Assembly: GCF_022376445.1 (NCBI RefSeq)
Contig: NW_025955015.1
Location: 124,001 to 188,000, forward strand
DNA: 64,000 bases
Direction: 5' to 3'
Origin: Fomitopsis serialis
Lineage: Eukaryota > Basidiomycota > Agaricomycetes > Polyporales > Fomitopsidaceae
Part shown: positions 12,283 to 24,543 of the stretch, piece by piece
Layout of the letters: every line of letters starts with the position of its first letter
Position numbering within the stretch: the stretch's first letter is position 1
The notes under the pieces: model-generated
What the model saw: the letters and a program-made list of their open reading frames with translations, nothing else
The model's database searches: none
Told to the model about the DNA's origin: nothing
Translations under genes and position numbers: made by a program

Positions 12283-14887
12283 ATGGCAGCCCTGTTTCTG
12301 CACCAGGCCCTATTCTCGGAAAGCTCGGTCGCGCAGACCGCAGCCACCGCGACGTCCTCCTCCGCACGCTCGTCATTCGCGCAGGACCGACGGCTGTCTG
12401 CGGTCTCGTCGGTCACCCTTCGCACCGCGTCCAACTCGGATCACTCGCACCCCACGGAGCCGCTTCTGAACCCACCGGATTCGGAGGTTCTCCCACATAC
12501 CTCGATCTTCTGGCGAGACAACCTAGACATCCAGCCAGCCCTGGCACCCAGCGGATGCTGCGCTCCGTCTTGAAGGAGACCCTCTGACAGCGACTGAGCG
12601 GAGAAGCCATCGGGAGCGTCGGACACGGAGACGGCTGCGTAGACTGAGGTGGACGAAAGCGTCGTTGCTCACTGTGATAGGTGAGTGCTACGCCCAATCG
12701 ACCATGCGTTCTATTCGAGGCTGCCCGGCGATACGCCTTACGCGCTTTGAATACTTTCGACGGTCTCATCCGGAGCGAAGCGATGTACAGAAGCTCGCGC
12801 GTGGATCCTACACGAAGCTGCTAGCATGACAGGTTCGTCCAGAATGACACCTATTGGAATCCTGCCTGTCTGTGCTGTCACAGTGACAGGACAAGGTGAT
12901 GCGGAGCGCTCCATCATACGAACGACCGTCTAGCCAAGAGGGAGATCCTGCGCGTTCAATCTGATCCCAGAAACGGTGCTTCCTGTTGGCCAATTGATCT
13001 CTGTTCGATTATGATCCACTGGCCATCAGAACGAAGACCAGAGGATCACACTTCGACAGGGTGATGTTGTGCGACGTGATGTCTGTATTGGCCATTCAGA
13101 ACAAAGCAGACGCACACGGCGCTTGTGATGGTGATATGTTGGTACCCCGCGAACGCATGCACCTTCCGACAAGGGTGGTTGCGTTAGGCAGTGGATTCAC
13201 CCGCTCTTTACTCGTTTGCGCGACCGCCCGTGAATAAGCAATGCTCACCGTTAATTGATTGTAGGTGCATGGACGGCGTACAACACCATTCGTTACTTCT
13301 GGCATTCACGACGTACCCTTACCATGAGCGGCAATTAATCTGCTCTCCCTGGGGACGTCTACAGCGTTTTCCCTACATTCATTCTCATTTCGCTGCTCGT
13401 AGGCGCCTTCGCCCCTCACATCGGCTGGACAGACAGACCGAACGCTCCCATGCTGTGTGCAAGTTATCTTAACTTATTTGTCGTCTGCTCTGCTATTCGG
13501 CCCTGCCGTCGTCAACTTTGCTTTCGTTTTCGTATGGAGACATACATCAAATTCCCTCAATACACTCGCCCACCGCTGTCGCTGGGACATCGACGTGTTC
13601 TGGTCAGGACTGGCTCGCAGTGCAACGTGTCCCCTTCGTGGGCCGAGTGGCTCGCGGGGTCCGTTGTCCGCTTGATACTCACGCTCGCAGTTCTCGTACG
13701 TACTCTTTACCCAACGACTTCGCAGCTTCTCAGTAATGAATCCGTCACCAATTATAGATCGCATATCACCTGACAGCCTACCACTATGACATCACCCGCC
13801 AGCCTTCCCGCAGGCGGCGCCGCTCGCGTCCACGGTCAGGCTCTTCATTGCCGTCGGTGACGCCGATGTCGGTGTCGACGGCAACCCACCACCCAATGTC
13901 GTCCACATCGACGCCCTTGTCCCCCGTTTCGCTCTCGCAAGTCGGCCGGCCTCCGTCGATATTAACGTCCGAAGGTCACACGACAGTTGAGAGCCACTCT
14001 AGCGCGGGGGATCACCGGCCGTTGCGCAGCTCTCGGTCTCGCATCAACGCAGAGAGCTTCCTGCCAGTCGATCGAGGGAAGGCTTCGCATCCCCGGCCCT
14101 CTCGCCCACCCGCAGCGAGAAAGACCGCTCCCCTGCCGCGTCAGGCTTTTCATCGCCTAATCTATCGGACGAGGACCTCTCCTCGTCCCTTGGGGCTGAC
14201 AGGTTCGGCCGCCCTCTCCGGAGAATACCTGGCAACTACACGTTCCCTGGAGCCCCGGACGCGCCGTCTGAGACCGACACAGCGGGAGAGCCTCCACGCG
14301 ACGTGATGTCGGACAATGAGCTCCACAGCTTTGTGGACCGTTTCCGGTCTCTCGTAGATCAAATCACACGAGAGACCGAGGATGGGATTGCACTTACCCG
14401 GAACGACAGCACGGGGTACTACGCCTCCCCCTCGTCTCATGATATAGAGAACCTTAGACCAAGCCATCGCTCACCCTTCCCCTCTGAGGACGACGATGAC
14501 TACGTACCTGTGCTCGGGAAGACCATCCACCGCATGCCGACCATAGAGTCGCTCGGCTCGCGCGAGGTGATGAGCCTCGCGACGTCGAGTATACACCGAG
14601 CGTCTCCAGGACCGTCGTACCACATGTCTCGGCCGTCGACCCGCTCGAACAATTTCAGCCTCAGCGAGGCAGGCATCGATACGCCCTCCATCCGAAGCCG
14701 TGCTAACTCACTCGACGCGGCGCTCGCGCTTGTTTCGACACCAACGACGATGGACCTTCCGGAGGACGTGTGGCCAGGCACCGTACAGCCCACAACTGGG
14801 TCCGGAGAGGTGTCGAGATCCGGGTCGCATGCAAGCAGTAGTGGCAAGAGCGAGCTTCGAGATCCATATCCGCCCGAGGGCCAGTAA
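12283..14887 (+). CDS. putative multi-pass membrane protein with long Ser-rich cytosolic tail (frame-broken)
   Basis: Function not recognised. Conserved-looking parts in order: N-terminal tail (MAALFLHQALFSESS), a Pro/Arg-rich linker (GGSPTYLDLLARQPRHPA), a very basic stretch (RRSHRERRTRRRLRRLRW), then helices KASLLTVIGAWTAYNTIRYF (split by an intron 12681-13264), FPTFILISLLVGAFAPHIGW, LTYLSSALLFGPAVVNFAFV and WLAGSVVRLILTLAVLIAYH (split by an intron near 13697). The rest, to 14887, is a Ser/Thr/Arg-rich tail of about 350 residues with an acidic patch (SEDDDDYVPVLG). Consecutive parts sit in different frames. At least four single-base changes and one in-frame TAA (about 13339) interrupt the chain, so this is either a pseudogene or an indel-affected assembly. 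The 584-bp first intron is long for this genome. Confidence 0.5.
13018..13145 (+). repeat. imperfect tandem duplication inside an intron
   Basis: Two copies of about 65 bp (13018-13080 and 13083-13145). Both begin near GGCCAT(T)CAGAAC and continue to a GTGATGTTGT/GTGATATGTT-like end. The repeat lies in the long first intron of the putative membrane-protein gene and may explain its length. Confidence 0.4.
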
Positions 14888-17800
14888 CGAGTTGCCTTGA
14901 AGTAGGTCTATTTCTCCCCGTGACGGACATATACGCAGCTGCTCGTCATGTTCCGTTTGCTGTGGACTTCCGAGGTACCCACCATGCTGTCGTTACGGTT
15001 GAGTAACTTACTTTTGGTCCTATGGTGCCATACCCACCGCAACCTACACGAGGCAGGTTCATGCCTGTTGCTTATTCTCGTAGAGGCTGATACGCATCTT
15101 TGTTGTCTAGTTGGCGCATTGTCACCCTGTACCTATCGATAAATGATCAGAGTCCATTGAAGACATGAAGCCTATTGAGACGTCCCGGTTTGGCCGTCAA
15201 ATGATAACCCACGGAACCTCTTGGAAGCAGAATAGAGTGGTACAGTGAAGACTGCCTTGCTGTCATTTCGGTTGAGCTTGGTAATTTCCGTGACGCGCGG
15301 GCGCGGATTAGGGTCTTCCACAACACAATGCTTGAAGTCAAATGACTGCTTCTTGTGGTACTAGGGCATGTGAATTCTGTCGGTGCAAGCAGCCGTTCAA
15401 CACGACATTAACCCGCGTTCATGCCGTGCGGCCTGTCGCGTCGCGTAGACGTTACGGTGAGTCTCCTCACCAGCCACAACCACTTTCGACCACCTTGGCC
15501 GGCGTACTGGCAGCGCCGAACGACATGTTGGTTGATCATAGGTACCTAATCGAAGCAGTGCTCTCCGGCGCCTGCGGGCCTGCCATCCCACACGAGGCGA
15601 ACTTCATCACTCGCGCCAGGGATAACGTTCAACGCTAGAAGTGGAGTATCACCGAATCTACGATGCGGTCCTCTCTGCAATGAGGCGGTACGTACTGTAG
15701 CTTGACGTGCCGCAACCCGCACAGATTGAAAGAGTCGATAAGTCCTCCCTCCTGTGATGTGTATACTTACGCATCCCCTCTGCGCATCATCAAATCCAAC
15801 AGCTGGACCCCGCTCGACAGTTGGGAACAGTTCTGCAGCACAGGTCTGTAGCGTGTATCGCACCGTCAATTCAGCGATGCCCCCTCGAGCTTGATTATCA
15901 TCTATCGGCAGATAGGGTCTATGTCCGCAGGCTTGCGGATAATCGCACACAATCCGCCGCTCCAAAGGGCCTTAGGCCAATTTACGTGGAGACCTCGTCG
16001 TAAGCCTTCATTTCGGATTTTGTTGCCCAATATAACGGACTTGTGGTCGTTCAAAAAACGGGTCTTCCTCGAACCCGAGCTGAGAAGGCTGTTCTTAACT
16101 GCGATGACGTCTCCTTGCAATTTCCGGAGCACATATTGCGAACGAGTCGTGCATACACATCCGCCTCACTTCCACTGGCTGAAGACGCTGATACGGTTTC
16201 ATGGTGCCAGGGGTATGCAACGCAAGTGCAGTAGTCTGTCCTTGACTCCGTGTTCCCCGAATCTTCTGGACTTCTCAGCTACCAGCTTCCGGATGGGGAG
16301 CATCCTGCTACCGTCAATCACATTTGATCCGTGGCGGAGTTCCTCAAACAACCTTCGCACCCGAGTAGCACTCGTCTGCTTGGCAAGTAACGTGTATAAG
16401 CTCATATTAGGCCTAGCTGACTGCGGCATATATAGATAATTCATAGACCCCCTTAAAGGCAAATCAAAACCATGCGCGATACGTGAGTCCCCTACTTCTG
16501 CGCCGACCTGTGAATACTTCGTCAATGGTCTGCCTGAGGTTGCAGAGAACGCAGGACGCACACTGGGACATATTCGCACACGAGACCTCGACGATTGCAA
16601 TTGGCGCAAGTCGGCTGACCATCACATTTCAGCTTGCGGCCTGTTAAGAAAATCGAGCGGCTAGATAAAAAGCTGTGCATCTATCGGGGAGCAGCACCAA
16701 CCTCTGCAGAAAGTGCAGGCCATGGGTGTTCGTCGAGGCACACGGGTAACGCCCTCCTGTCCATCGTTCTCTCCGTCCTGACCTTGTCCCGAAGCAGTCG
16801 TGGCCTGACATTGTCATGGGTCAGTGGTCAGACGGGAGACCAAGAAAGCTAGTACTTGTGTATCAGACATCTGAGCGGCGGATGTGTCTTGACTCGCAGG
16901 GAAGCGTTCGCGTCCTGATGTAGGCCGGGTTGTTGGAGGATGATGTAGGTATCCGACATCTCCTTTCTTATACAAGTGCGCTCCGAGGGAGGCGGTTATC
17001 TCGCCGCCGACACCGCAGAGTGCTGCTGAGATCGATTCCAATACAGATATCTGAACGCTGTACCAGTTGTCATGTGCAGTGCCGAAGTGGCTAGTTAATG
17101 ACAGGGGAGCTCTGGTCTGCTTTCATGGACTCGGATCATAACATGACGAATCCGCCTGGCGTCGGTCATAACGCCTGATTCCTAGCCAAAGAAAGCATCC
17201 ATCTAGTAGGCTATGATCTGTTTTAGGATGCGAAGGCGACGCAGTAGTATAGTGCGTATCAAATACATCATCTTTATCCCGCCGGGAATTGACGCCTGAG
17301 CCGTGAAAGGATGCACAGAGGCAAGCCAGTCGTTTGGTACAAAGTGTTGGGCGCGAAACAATACGATACGGTCGGCGCCCGAGTGTCTCAGCGGTTGTAG
17401 AACACAAACCAGTAATTTCATCCGCAGCCCCCAAGCTTTTGGCCTATTTCTTCCGCTTCCGTCGGTTCCGCGATGGCGTTGTTCCGGAGACATCGTGCAC
17501 TCAATCAATTTGAGGTAGAGCATCACTTCGGACCCTCCTATGTGACAGTATCAAGCCAATTGAGTGATACGTGACGACCGAGCTACAAATACTAGCTTGA
17601 GCATCTCTAACGCTGGCCGACCTGCGCTACGTTCTTCATGTCTTGCATGGAATTGTGACGCACTACTAGTATATTACTCACTCTGGCGACCATTTGATTG
17701 ACTTCCACCTGCTGCCCACGTTGCGGAGACGGTACCATTGGTCCTCCAGCCTTCTAGCTCGCGTTGGCTATTCTGGACCGACGATCAGGTGGCGCAGAGC

Positions 17801-18504
17801 CCGCATGCCGGGGGTACCACCTCCTTGTAAGTTGGATTTCCAGACTTGCTGAGGACCTTCCCAAGCCCTATTGTTGGCTTGACACGTCGGTACTCTGGAT
17901 CTCCACCATCTTACGGCGTAATCTTCCTCCCATTGATAAACTCTATCTCACAACAGCGCCATCTTCGGGGTCGCATTACTGGACGCATCGGATGTTGGAA
18001 CGTGTCTCGATCCGGATGGACTGTAGTAAAACGTACCATGAAGTTCCTCGGTTGGAAAGGTAGCCAGCAGTGGACATCAACAGTCCACAAGGGCCTACGT
18101 CGCTCTTCACTATCGATGTCCTTCGTCAGTGCACGATCTATTCTCACCTTCAGGGATGACACAAAGTGTCTCAGCGTCTGACACCATTACTGTGGCCCTG
18201 AGTCTGCATGTTTTCGGCAGCCCTGTCATTCGGGGATGCCATCCGCTGACTGAATGAGATCCACGGAGGACGAATTCCGTAGATATGATCGCGACGCCGC
18301 AGAGATAAACTACCCGCTCGGAAAGCATCGCGGGAATCAATGTGTCCAACATACTTTATTGTCCGCTGTGCTACACATGATGGGGTGCAGGTGCGTTACA
18401 AGAGAGGGCTAGGTAACGATACATGACATGGATGGTTCTCACTAGATTGGATGAGAAAATGCGTACTGAGTGGAAGCGGAGGTAATAGAGACTGAGATGT
18501 CCCC
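14888..18504. other. 3.6-kb region without a supportable gene
   Basis: All open frames are short and overlapping and none shows a recognisable domain on either strand. The GC content is lower than in the flanking genes. It could be old transposon remains or degraded genes, but I could not identify any. The end of the stretch is the 3' flank of ornithine aminotransferase. Confidence 0.35.
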
Positions 18505-20997
18505 TCAAAGTGTCAGGGTGTCCTTGTGTCCCTTCTCGCTTTCTACCTCACCTGGAATGTTATCCAGCTGACACGGGATTATTGAAAATACGTCAACATC
18601 ATTATCAAGCGCGGCTAACCTTGTCCAGGTCGTCCAGGGACGACTTGATTATCTCGACCGCCTTCAAGAGGTCATCCTCCGAGATGACCAGAGGTGGCGC
18701 AAAGCGGATGCTGTAACATGATCAACGTCTCAAGAACGTGCAGTCATCATATAGAAATATCTCACATGTTGACATGTGTGGGCTTGGCTAGCAGGCCCCT
18801 GCTCTTCAGCAGCAGGCAGAATTGCCACGCAGTCCGACCCTTGGAGCTTGCCTCCTCATCGATCACGAGAGCGTTCAGCAATCCGCGGCCGCGGACAGTC
18901 TTGATCAACGGAGACTCAATGGCCCGGATGGTTGAACGGAATTTCTCGCCAAGGACTTCTGCGCGGTTGGCTAGGTCCTCGTCGACTAACACATCTAGAG
19001 CGGTCATTGCCACCGCGCAGCCCAGAGGGTTCCTACAAATCACCGGTATGGCGATTAAGGTCAGACGGACACACTGAATGGTGCCACTCACCCTCCATAA
19101 GTGCTCCCGTGCTCTCCAGGTTGGATGCATAACATGATTTCTCTGTCAGCCAGGACAGCCGAGACAGGATATACTAACGTCGGATTTAGTCGAGACAGGG
19201 TCATGTGAGTCATGAACAAATATTACCTCCTCCAGAGAGCGCCTTGCCCAAAAGCACGATGTCAGGTCTGATCTTGTCGTGCTCATGACACAACATCTTG
19301 CCCGTTCGGCCGAGGCCCTGTGCTGAACGCTCAGTACTGCCATATATGGATACCATTGTGTTTTCCTCTGCGAACTGACCGTTTGGATCTCGTCGCAAAT
19401 GAGCAAGACATTGTGTTTTGTGCAGAGCTCGCGAACTTTCGCGAGGTACCCGGCCGGGGGGACCACAATGCTGCAGCGCGATCATGAATAAGGTACCACT
19501 GACGGGTGATTGCGGCCGACACGTACCCAGCCTCCCCTTGAATAGGCTCCACGAGGAACGCCGCCACGTCACTCCCGTGCAGCTCAAGTGCGCGTTCGAG
19601 ATCGGATATCTTGCCGTATCGTATCGTCCTGATCTCGCCGTCATCCTCGTACGTCGGACCGACGGCTTGAAGATAGGGTCCGAATCCGCTGCGGCTCTCC
19701 GGATCCGTACTCATACTAAAAGCCCCATGCAAGAGGTCAGCCTTCCCAAAAGCTTACTCGTAGGCCAGACATGCGGACCACAGACCTGATAACGCCGATG
19801 GTTCTCCCATGGAAGTTGCCCTCAGCGCTGAGAACGATGGCCTTTCCGTCCGCGACGCCCTTCTTATTGTACGCCCATTTCCTGGATAGCTTAATGCGGT
19901 CTCAACCGCCTCCGCGCCTGTATTCATCGGAAGGACCATGTCATAGCCGAACATCTGAGTGACCTTCTGGGCAAATTGGCCAAAGATAGTGTTGTAGAAG
20001 GCACGAGAGGAGAGTGTGAGCTTCTGAGATTGCTGAATGAGGGTGTTGACGATCCGAGGGTGGCAATGGCCCTGAAAGTGAAGACGTGAGCTGGGTTTGT
20101 CCTGGGATGTACTGAAGCTCTTGATTCGGAGATCGCGGCTTGTCGCCTACCCCTAGAGGGTGCTCATCTCTGTGCTCGACTTGCCGGACAAGGCCATGGC
20201 CATCTGCTTGATCGAACAGTGGGACTCATGGACCGCACTATCATGTGACCACATGCTCAGCGGCATGCATGTTCTATGAGTCGTAGACACCTAGCGCCCC
20301 GGTGGCTTATGTAGGCTGGAAATGTAGAACAGGCGAGCGAGCAACTTTGTGGGACTTCCTCCGACGAACGGACCAAGAAGTGCGCCCTAGGGCCATTCAC
20401 CCGGGTTTCACGATCGAGGGAAGTCGGATTGAGGGGAGTAACGGCACGATGGAGACGTCGGCTCACCTGATTGACAGCCCTGTAAACGTATCAATAAGCC
20501 CCGATCACAAAACGGAGGACACAGGTGGTCGAGAGCACTCACGAGTACGCAGAGAGCATATCGATGTACTCTCTACCTTCCGGATCCCATACTCTGTATT
20601 CAGAAGTGTCATCGGCGCTCACGGGCGCGGATGTCAGCGCACAAAGCACTCACTTGGCACCCTTGGCGGACTCGAACACGACCGGGAGCGGGTGGTAGCT
20701 ATAGCGCGCGAGTCAGCACGCAGGCAATACGCACGCATAAAGGCGGAACGAGCGAACTGAATATCTCGGAGGCACTCCGCATGCCTGCTAATCGACGATC
20801 GCTGCAAATCGCGCATCAAGGGAAAAGCGCCTCCATCATCAGCGCCGCCGAAGAAATGACTACTCACTTGTGTGCGCCGTACTCGTGCTCGAGGCGGATT
20901 ACTTCTGCTGAAGAGATATGGACCTCGCCGTTTCCGGTCTTGCGGCCTTCGAAGCTCCGTTACCTGTCGTACTGCGATCGTATGCTGCGGGGGCCAT
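18505..20997 (-). CDS. CAR2: ornithine aminotransferase (PLP-dependent, class III)
   Basis: Moves the delta-amino group of ornithine to 2-oxoglutarate, giving glutamate semialdehyde in arginine breakdown. At least twelve exons can be followed from ATG 20997 to TGA 18505, including 19527-19710, 19380-19470, 19227-19317, 19092-19173, 18766-19032, 18620-18710 and 18505-18567, all with GT-AG borders. Family blocks are [105 protein letters not shown] (the PLP lysine is in this block), [19 protein letters not shown] and [20 protein letters not shown]. Two single-base changes are needed: one in the N-terminal leader (about 20930) and one after the AEAVETA block, where an A seems missing at about 19891. 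The symbol follows yeast usage. Confidence 0.92.
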
Positions 20998-21486
20998 GGC
21001 TGTTGTGTCTTGAGTGAGGATAGGCTGTTGTGGTCCGCGCGGCGTCAGTGATGTGGTCAAGTTGTGGTCAAGGTGCAAGAAGCGTTCCACCTCCGCCACA
21101 ATGGCTCTGGTCCGTAGCGTCCATCGGGTCACGTTTAATATTTAATACGTGCATCCAAAAAGGGAAAGTTCGGAGCGGATCTACGTCTTGTGGCTGAAGC
21201 CCTCGATCGAACCAGTTGGCATTTTTGATCCGCCATGACGGAATGGTTCTGACAGTCTTTCGTTGCAAGTCTATGACGAACGCGTAGGTAAAAGCATAAT
21301 TTACATTGTGGCATTATGAAGGCGAATATGGTAATGGAACCCAGGTAGCAGTGTCCCATCCGAATACGTAGCGAGGTCATCCAGGCATATCACGCATGAA
21401 GAACCGCAGAGGCGGGCGGATCAAGATTGCACCAATGCCTCTTGCGTTGGAGGCGCACATAGGAGCGGCATGGGTAACGCCCCTAT
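20998..21486. other. intergenic, nothing recognised
   Basis: Lies between the start of ornithine aminotransferase (20997, -) and the end of the palmitoyltransferase gene (21487, -), so it should contain the promoter of the former. No coding or repeat signal seen. Confidence 0.4.
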
Positions 21487-23321
21487 CTATTGTAGCTCGG
21501 CAGGCCACTCCCTTCGTGGTCTCCAGCGGCCCTCAGGATCATGTCGCGGGTTCGGTGTGTATGACAGGCCATCGTCAGGACTTCGGCCAATGGGCACTAT
21601 CGGATTGCGCTTTCAGCAAAAAGGCCAGATGCCGAGCCTCGAAAAGACCACCCACAGAACCACTGCCATACGTGCGTTCCCATAACAGACTCCCAGTTCG
21701 CGCGGTGGCTCCCGAGCCACCATAGGTTCCCCTCATAGTCTATACGACCCCATTCTTGGTCCCATTGTTGGCGCGTGCGTCTCTTTGCGCTATCCAATGA
21801 ATAAATTGTGTTAGCAAACTCACCCACGTGAAGTCGGACGCAGATGACTAACCCCAGAGCGTACCACGGATGCATTCGCGCAAGCACCCGCTTCTCTCGG
21901 TCACGGACGCTCTGCCCTCTAAGCGACTCTACAGTCGTCGTGTTGAGCATAATGAGTCGTGCTTGCGACAACAACAATGACACCGTAAATAGCACAAAGA
22001 AGGCGGACCTACCCACCCACGTCAACCAAAGCCCTATAAACCGCGACGAACACTCACAGTACAATGATGACGATCTTCTCGGGATCGACGTGCCCCGACT
22101 TCGCCTGATCAGCGACGAGGGTCGAGAACGTCCACGAACAGAACAGAAGGGCCCATTCAAGGAAGATCACGAAGAATTTGTAATTGCGAGCCCCGACGCA
22201 TTGACCGATCCCTTCGAAAGTCGGGTAAGTGGGGGTACACAATCAACCAACAAGCACTCACATGGGCAGTGATGGTCGTATCTAAGGACACACTAAGCAC
22301 GTTGTGAGTGAACCGTGCATCGGCCAATGATCAGGATGCCCACAGTACCACAAGCAGCACAGTGATGCGCCCTGAGAGGCTTGACGAAACCCTCCTTCCA
22401 GCAATACCGGTTCTCGGGACGGAGAACGGGGGATTCTGGAACGCGACGTGTGTTCTGTGGGACCTTGCGCGCGCTTCCGTTTTCTTGCGGCACCGGTGCA
22501 TTCGGCTTCGCCACGCGAGCCTGTGCGACCGCAGGGATCGCATCGGTCATCCCCGCTTGGAGATCACCTATGGCAGTTCGTGGACATGTGCGGTTGCCTG
22601 AGGTTCGTACAGGCATCAAGGACTTACCATTCGCATGGTGCCCATTAGCAGTCTGCGGCCCGTTAGGGAGGTCGGTGGCAGTTGACTCTGGCGGCTGCTC
22701 GCCCTGCCCTGTGTACTGGTACGGCATGCCAGTCAAGTCCCGTTGCGAATCCCACCAAGCGGGCACAAAACTATTAACCACAGGTTCTGGCGCCTGCTTC
22801 ACGAACTACCGCGCGGCTGCGATCAACGTGGTGGTGAACAAGCATACAGAGTGTACGTACGTCTCTCGCAAGGCCTGGTGATGTCATGACGACCTATAGC
22901 GAATTCGCGTGAGTCTATTCAGTCAGGTCTGGCTGTGACTTACGGACGCACCTTCTCATATGCCCAGAGCATCATCAAGCCCAGCACACAGAATACTACC
23001 AAGAACGCGACTGACGGAGCGCTTTCATTCAGCTTCCATCACTGCGAACCACACATGCGTTCCCAACTCACTACCCGTCCCTCGACCGCCCAAAGCACCC
23101 TCGTTCTTCCTTATCATCGGCACGCACAGTCTCCCGATGTACACATAGAACGTATACGCAACGATGCCGATTGTGATTCCGACCGCGAGTTTGAGCACGA
23201 TCCACGGCATGGGCTTCTGCTTGCGCTTCGCTCGCCGCTCCCTGGAGCGCATCGCCGCTTCTTCCATGACCGCGCAGCAGTTAAACTCCTGTCGCTTGCT
23301 CTTGCCTTCATTTTGGGCCAT
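21487..23321 (-). CDS. DHHC-type protein S-palmitoyltransferase
   Basis: Membrane enzyme that attaches palmitate to protein cysteines. The minus-strand chain starts at ATG 23321 with a cytosolic basic stretch and a first helix (WIVLKLAVGITIGIVAYTFY). A second helix follows (SVAFLVVFCVLGLMMLWAYE). Then a Pro/Ala-rich loop leads into the Cys-rich catalytic domain: RYCWKEGFVKPLRAHHCAAC, then across two introns [20 protein letters not shown] with the DHHC motif intact. Helices LEWALLFCSWTFSTLV and SAFFVLFTVSLLLSQARLI come next. The TTxE motif is present (NTTTVESL). The C-terminal part keeps WDQEWGRIDYEGNLWWLGS and NWESVMGTHVW, and after a last intron ends in EGRWRPRREWPAELQ. I saw no frame break. 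The C-terminal tail resembles vacuolar Pfa3-type enzymes, but the exact paralogue is not certain. Confidence 0.9.
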
Positions 23322-23630
23322 AAGTCGTAACAGAGTCGTAAGATAGGCGGGACAAGACCCGAGTGCAGCGCGATTTACGCTCGAACGCAGCGTGGTGAAC
23401 AACGGTGGTGAAGACCAAGGCGCGTGCGTAGGCGTGGGCGTTAGCGGCCGCGCCACCTTGACGCGGCACATGTGACACCCGATCAGCCTCACGCTTCACG
23501 TGATGCTATACGTGAAACGGGCGTCTAAATACTAAACGCTAAAACGCTGTTTCGTGAATCGTCTTGCTCGCTTCATCTCGACCGACGAGGCCGCCTCCAC
23601 TCAACCGCGCGACAAGAGCGCGAGAACGCG
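23322..23630. promoter_or_regulatory. divergent promoter region, palmitoyltransferase / RNase P subunit
   Basis: A 309-bp gap between two divergent start codons (23321 minus, 23631 plus). No distinct box was recognised. That it serves both genes is inferred from spacing. Confidence 0.35.
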
Positions 23631-24048
23631 ATGTCGAAACGCACCCTCGTTTCCTCGTACCATTACGCTCGCTTCTCCGTCGCGCCGGCGTGCGCGGACG
23701 CATTATCCATCCGCAAATCTATCCAGGACGCGTTCACGCAGTCATTTGGCCTCGTTTCCGCCAACACGCACGTCGATGTCCTGTGGGTCGCGGACGATGG
23801 GTCGGAAGCGGTTGTCCGGCTCGCGGAGAGGTAAGAGTTGACTTATCCATGGCACGGACAGGATGCAGGCATATTGACCCTCACGCCGCACTCTTCCATT
23901 CTCCTCGGACTGGGAATCCGAACGCAGCGAGGCGACGAAGCTGCTCGCGTCCGTCACGGCTTATTCAGGACGGCCAAGACTGTCGCTCGTCAAGGAGAGC
24001 TCGTTCCTGCCTTCGCTCTTGTCTGTCCAGCCGCTCGGACCAACATAG
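23631..24048 (+). CDS. small Rpp14/Pop5-like subunit of RNase P / RNase MRP
   Basis: Two exons, 23631-23830 and 23928-24048, give 106 aa ending at TAG. The protein has the compact alpha-beta fold expected for this family: first strand LVSSYHYARFSV, a helix SIRKSIQDAFTQSFGLVSA, then HVDVLWVADDGSEAVVRLA (the conserved strand where a hydrophobic-Asp-Val-Leu run precedes the turn) and a C-terminal helix ATKLLASVTAY with SFLPSLLSV. Family members bind the RNA of tRNA-processing RNase P or of RNase MRP. The match rests on pattern and length, and sequence conservation in this family is weak, so the assignment is probable rather than certain. The 97-bp intron is canonical and leaves the frame intact. 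Confidence 0.65.
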
Positions 24049-24543
24049 ACGTCGATTCAGGTGAGGAGATGGCTGCGGCATACTCTATATGCGCTGCTCC
24101 CCATGTGACCGCTGCTGACACACCATCATTCCTCACAATAGCACCAGCTCCTATGGCCAGAAGACGAGTGCATGTCGCAATAAGGGTGCTATAGCCGCAC
24201 TCCCGGGTCGCAGGTTTCGACCGAGTTGTGACAGAAGCTTCCAGTCAAGTGTGCGGGGAAGTGCTTCTCAGAAGTTCTCTTGCGGGGATCATGCCGACAC
24301 TTGTTCCCTGTGACATCTAGTCTCGGAGGTTCTACGGCGCAAGTTGCAGGGCGAAGGAGGTGCGAAAGCGGTCCTGTCCACGCTTGTTACAGTTCCGCTA
24401 CATAGAGCCGGTCGCGCTCGTTAGATCCGGGTAGGGTACCATTCCTGGTATGCGATTGCGATACAGAGCTAACGTACAGCGCGCAATACGATACAACAAT
24501 TTGAAACGTCTGAGGGCGGCCCGCAGCGGCAAGCCCGGTGCCT
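24049..24543. other. convergent intergenic spacer, nothing recognised
   Basis: Lies between the 3' ends of the RNase P subunit gene (+) and DCN1 (-). No coding or repeat signal seen. Confidence 0.4.

Noticed and set aside
15546..15700. Minus-strand peptide with VWDGRPAG as a third copy of the WDGRP repeat
   Set aside because: Only a short stretch matches and the flanking sequence does not align; chance cannot be excluded.
15900..16610. Possible degraded enzyme gene on the minus strand
   Set aside because: No catalytic motif or consistent exon chain was found.
24200..24240. tRNA-like GGTTTCGACC string
   Set aside because: No matching acceptor, D or anticodon stems around it.
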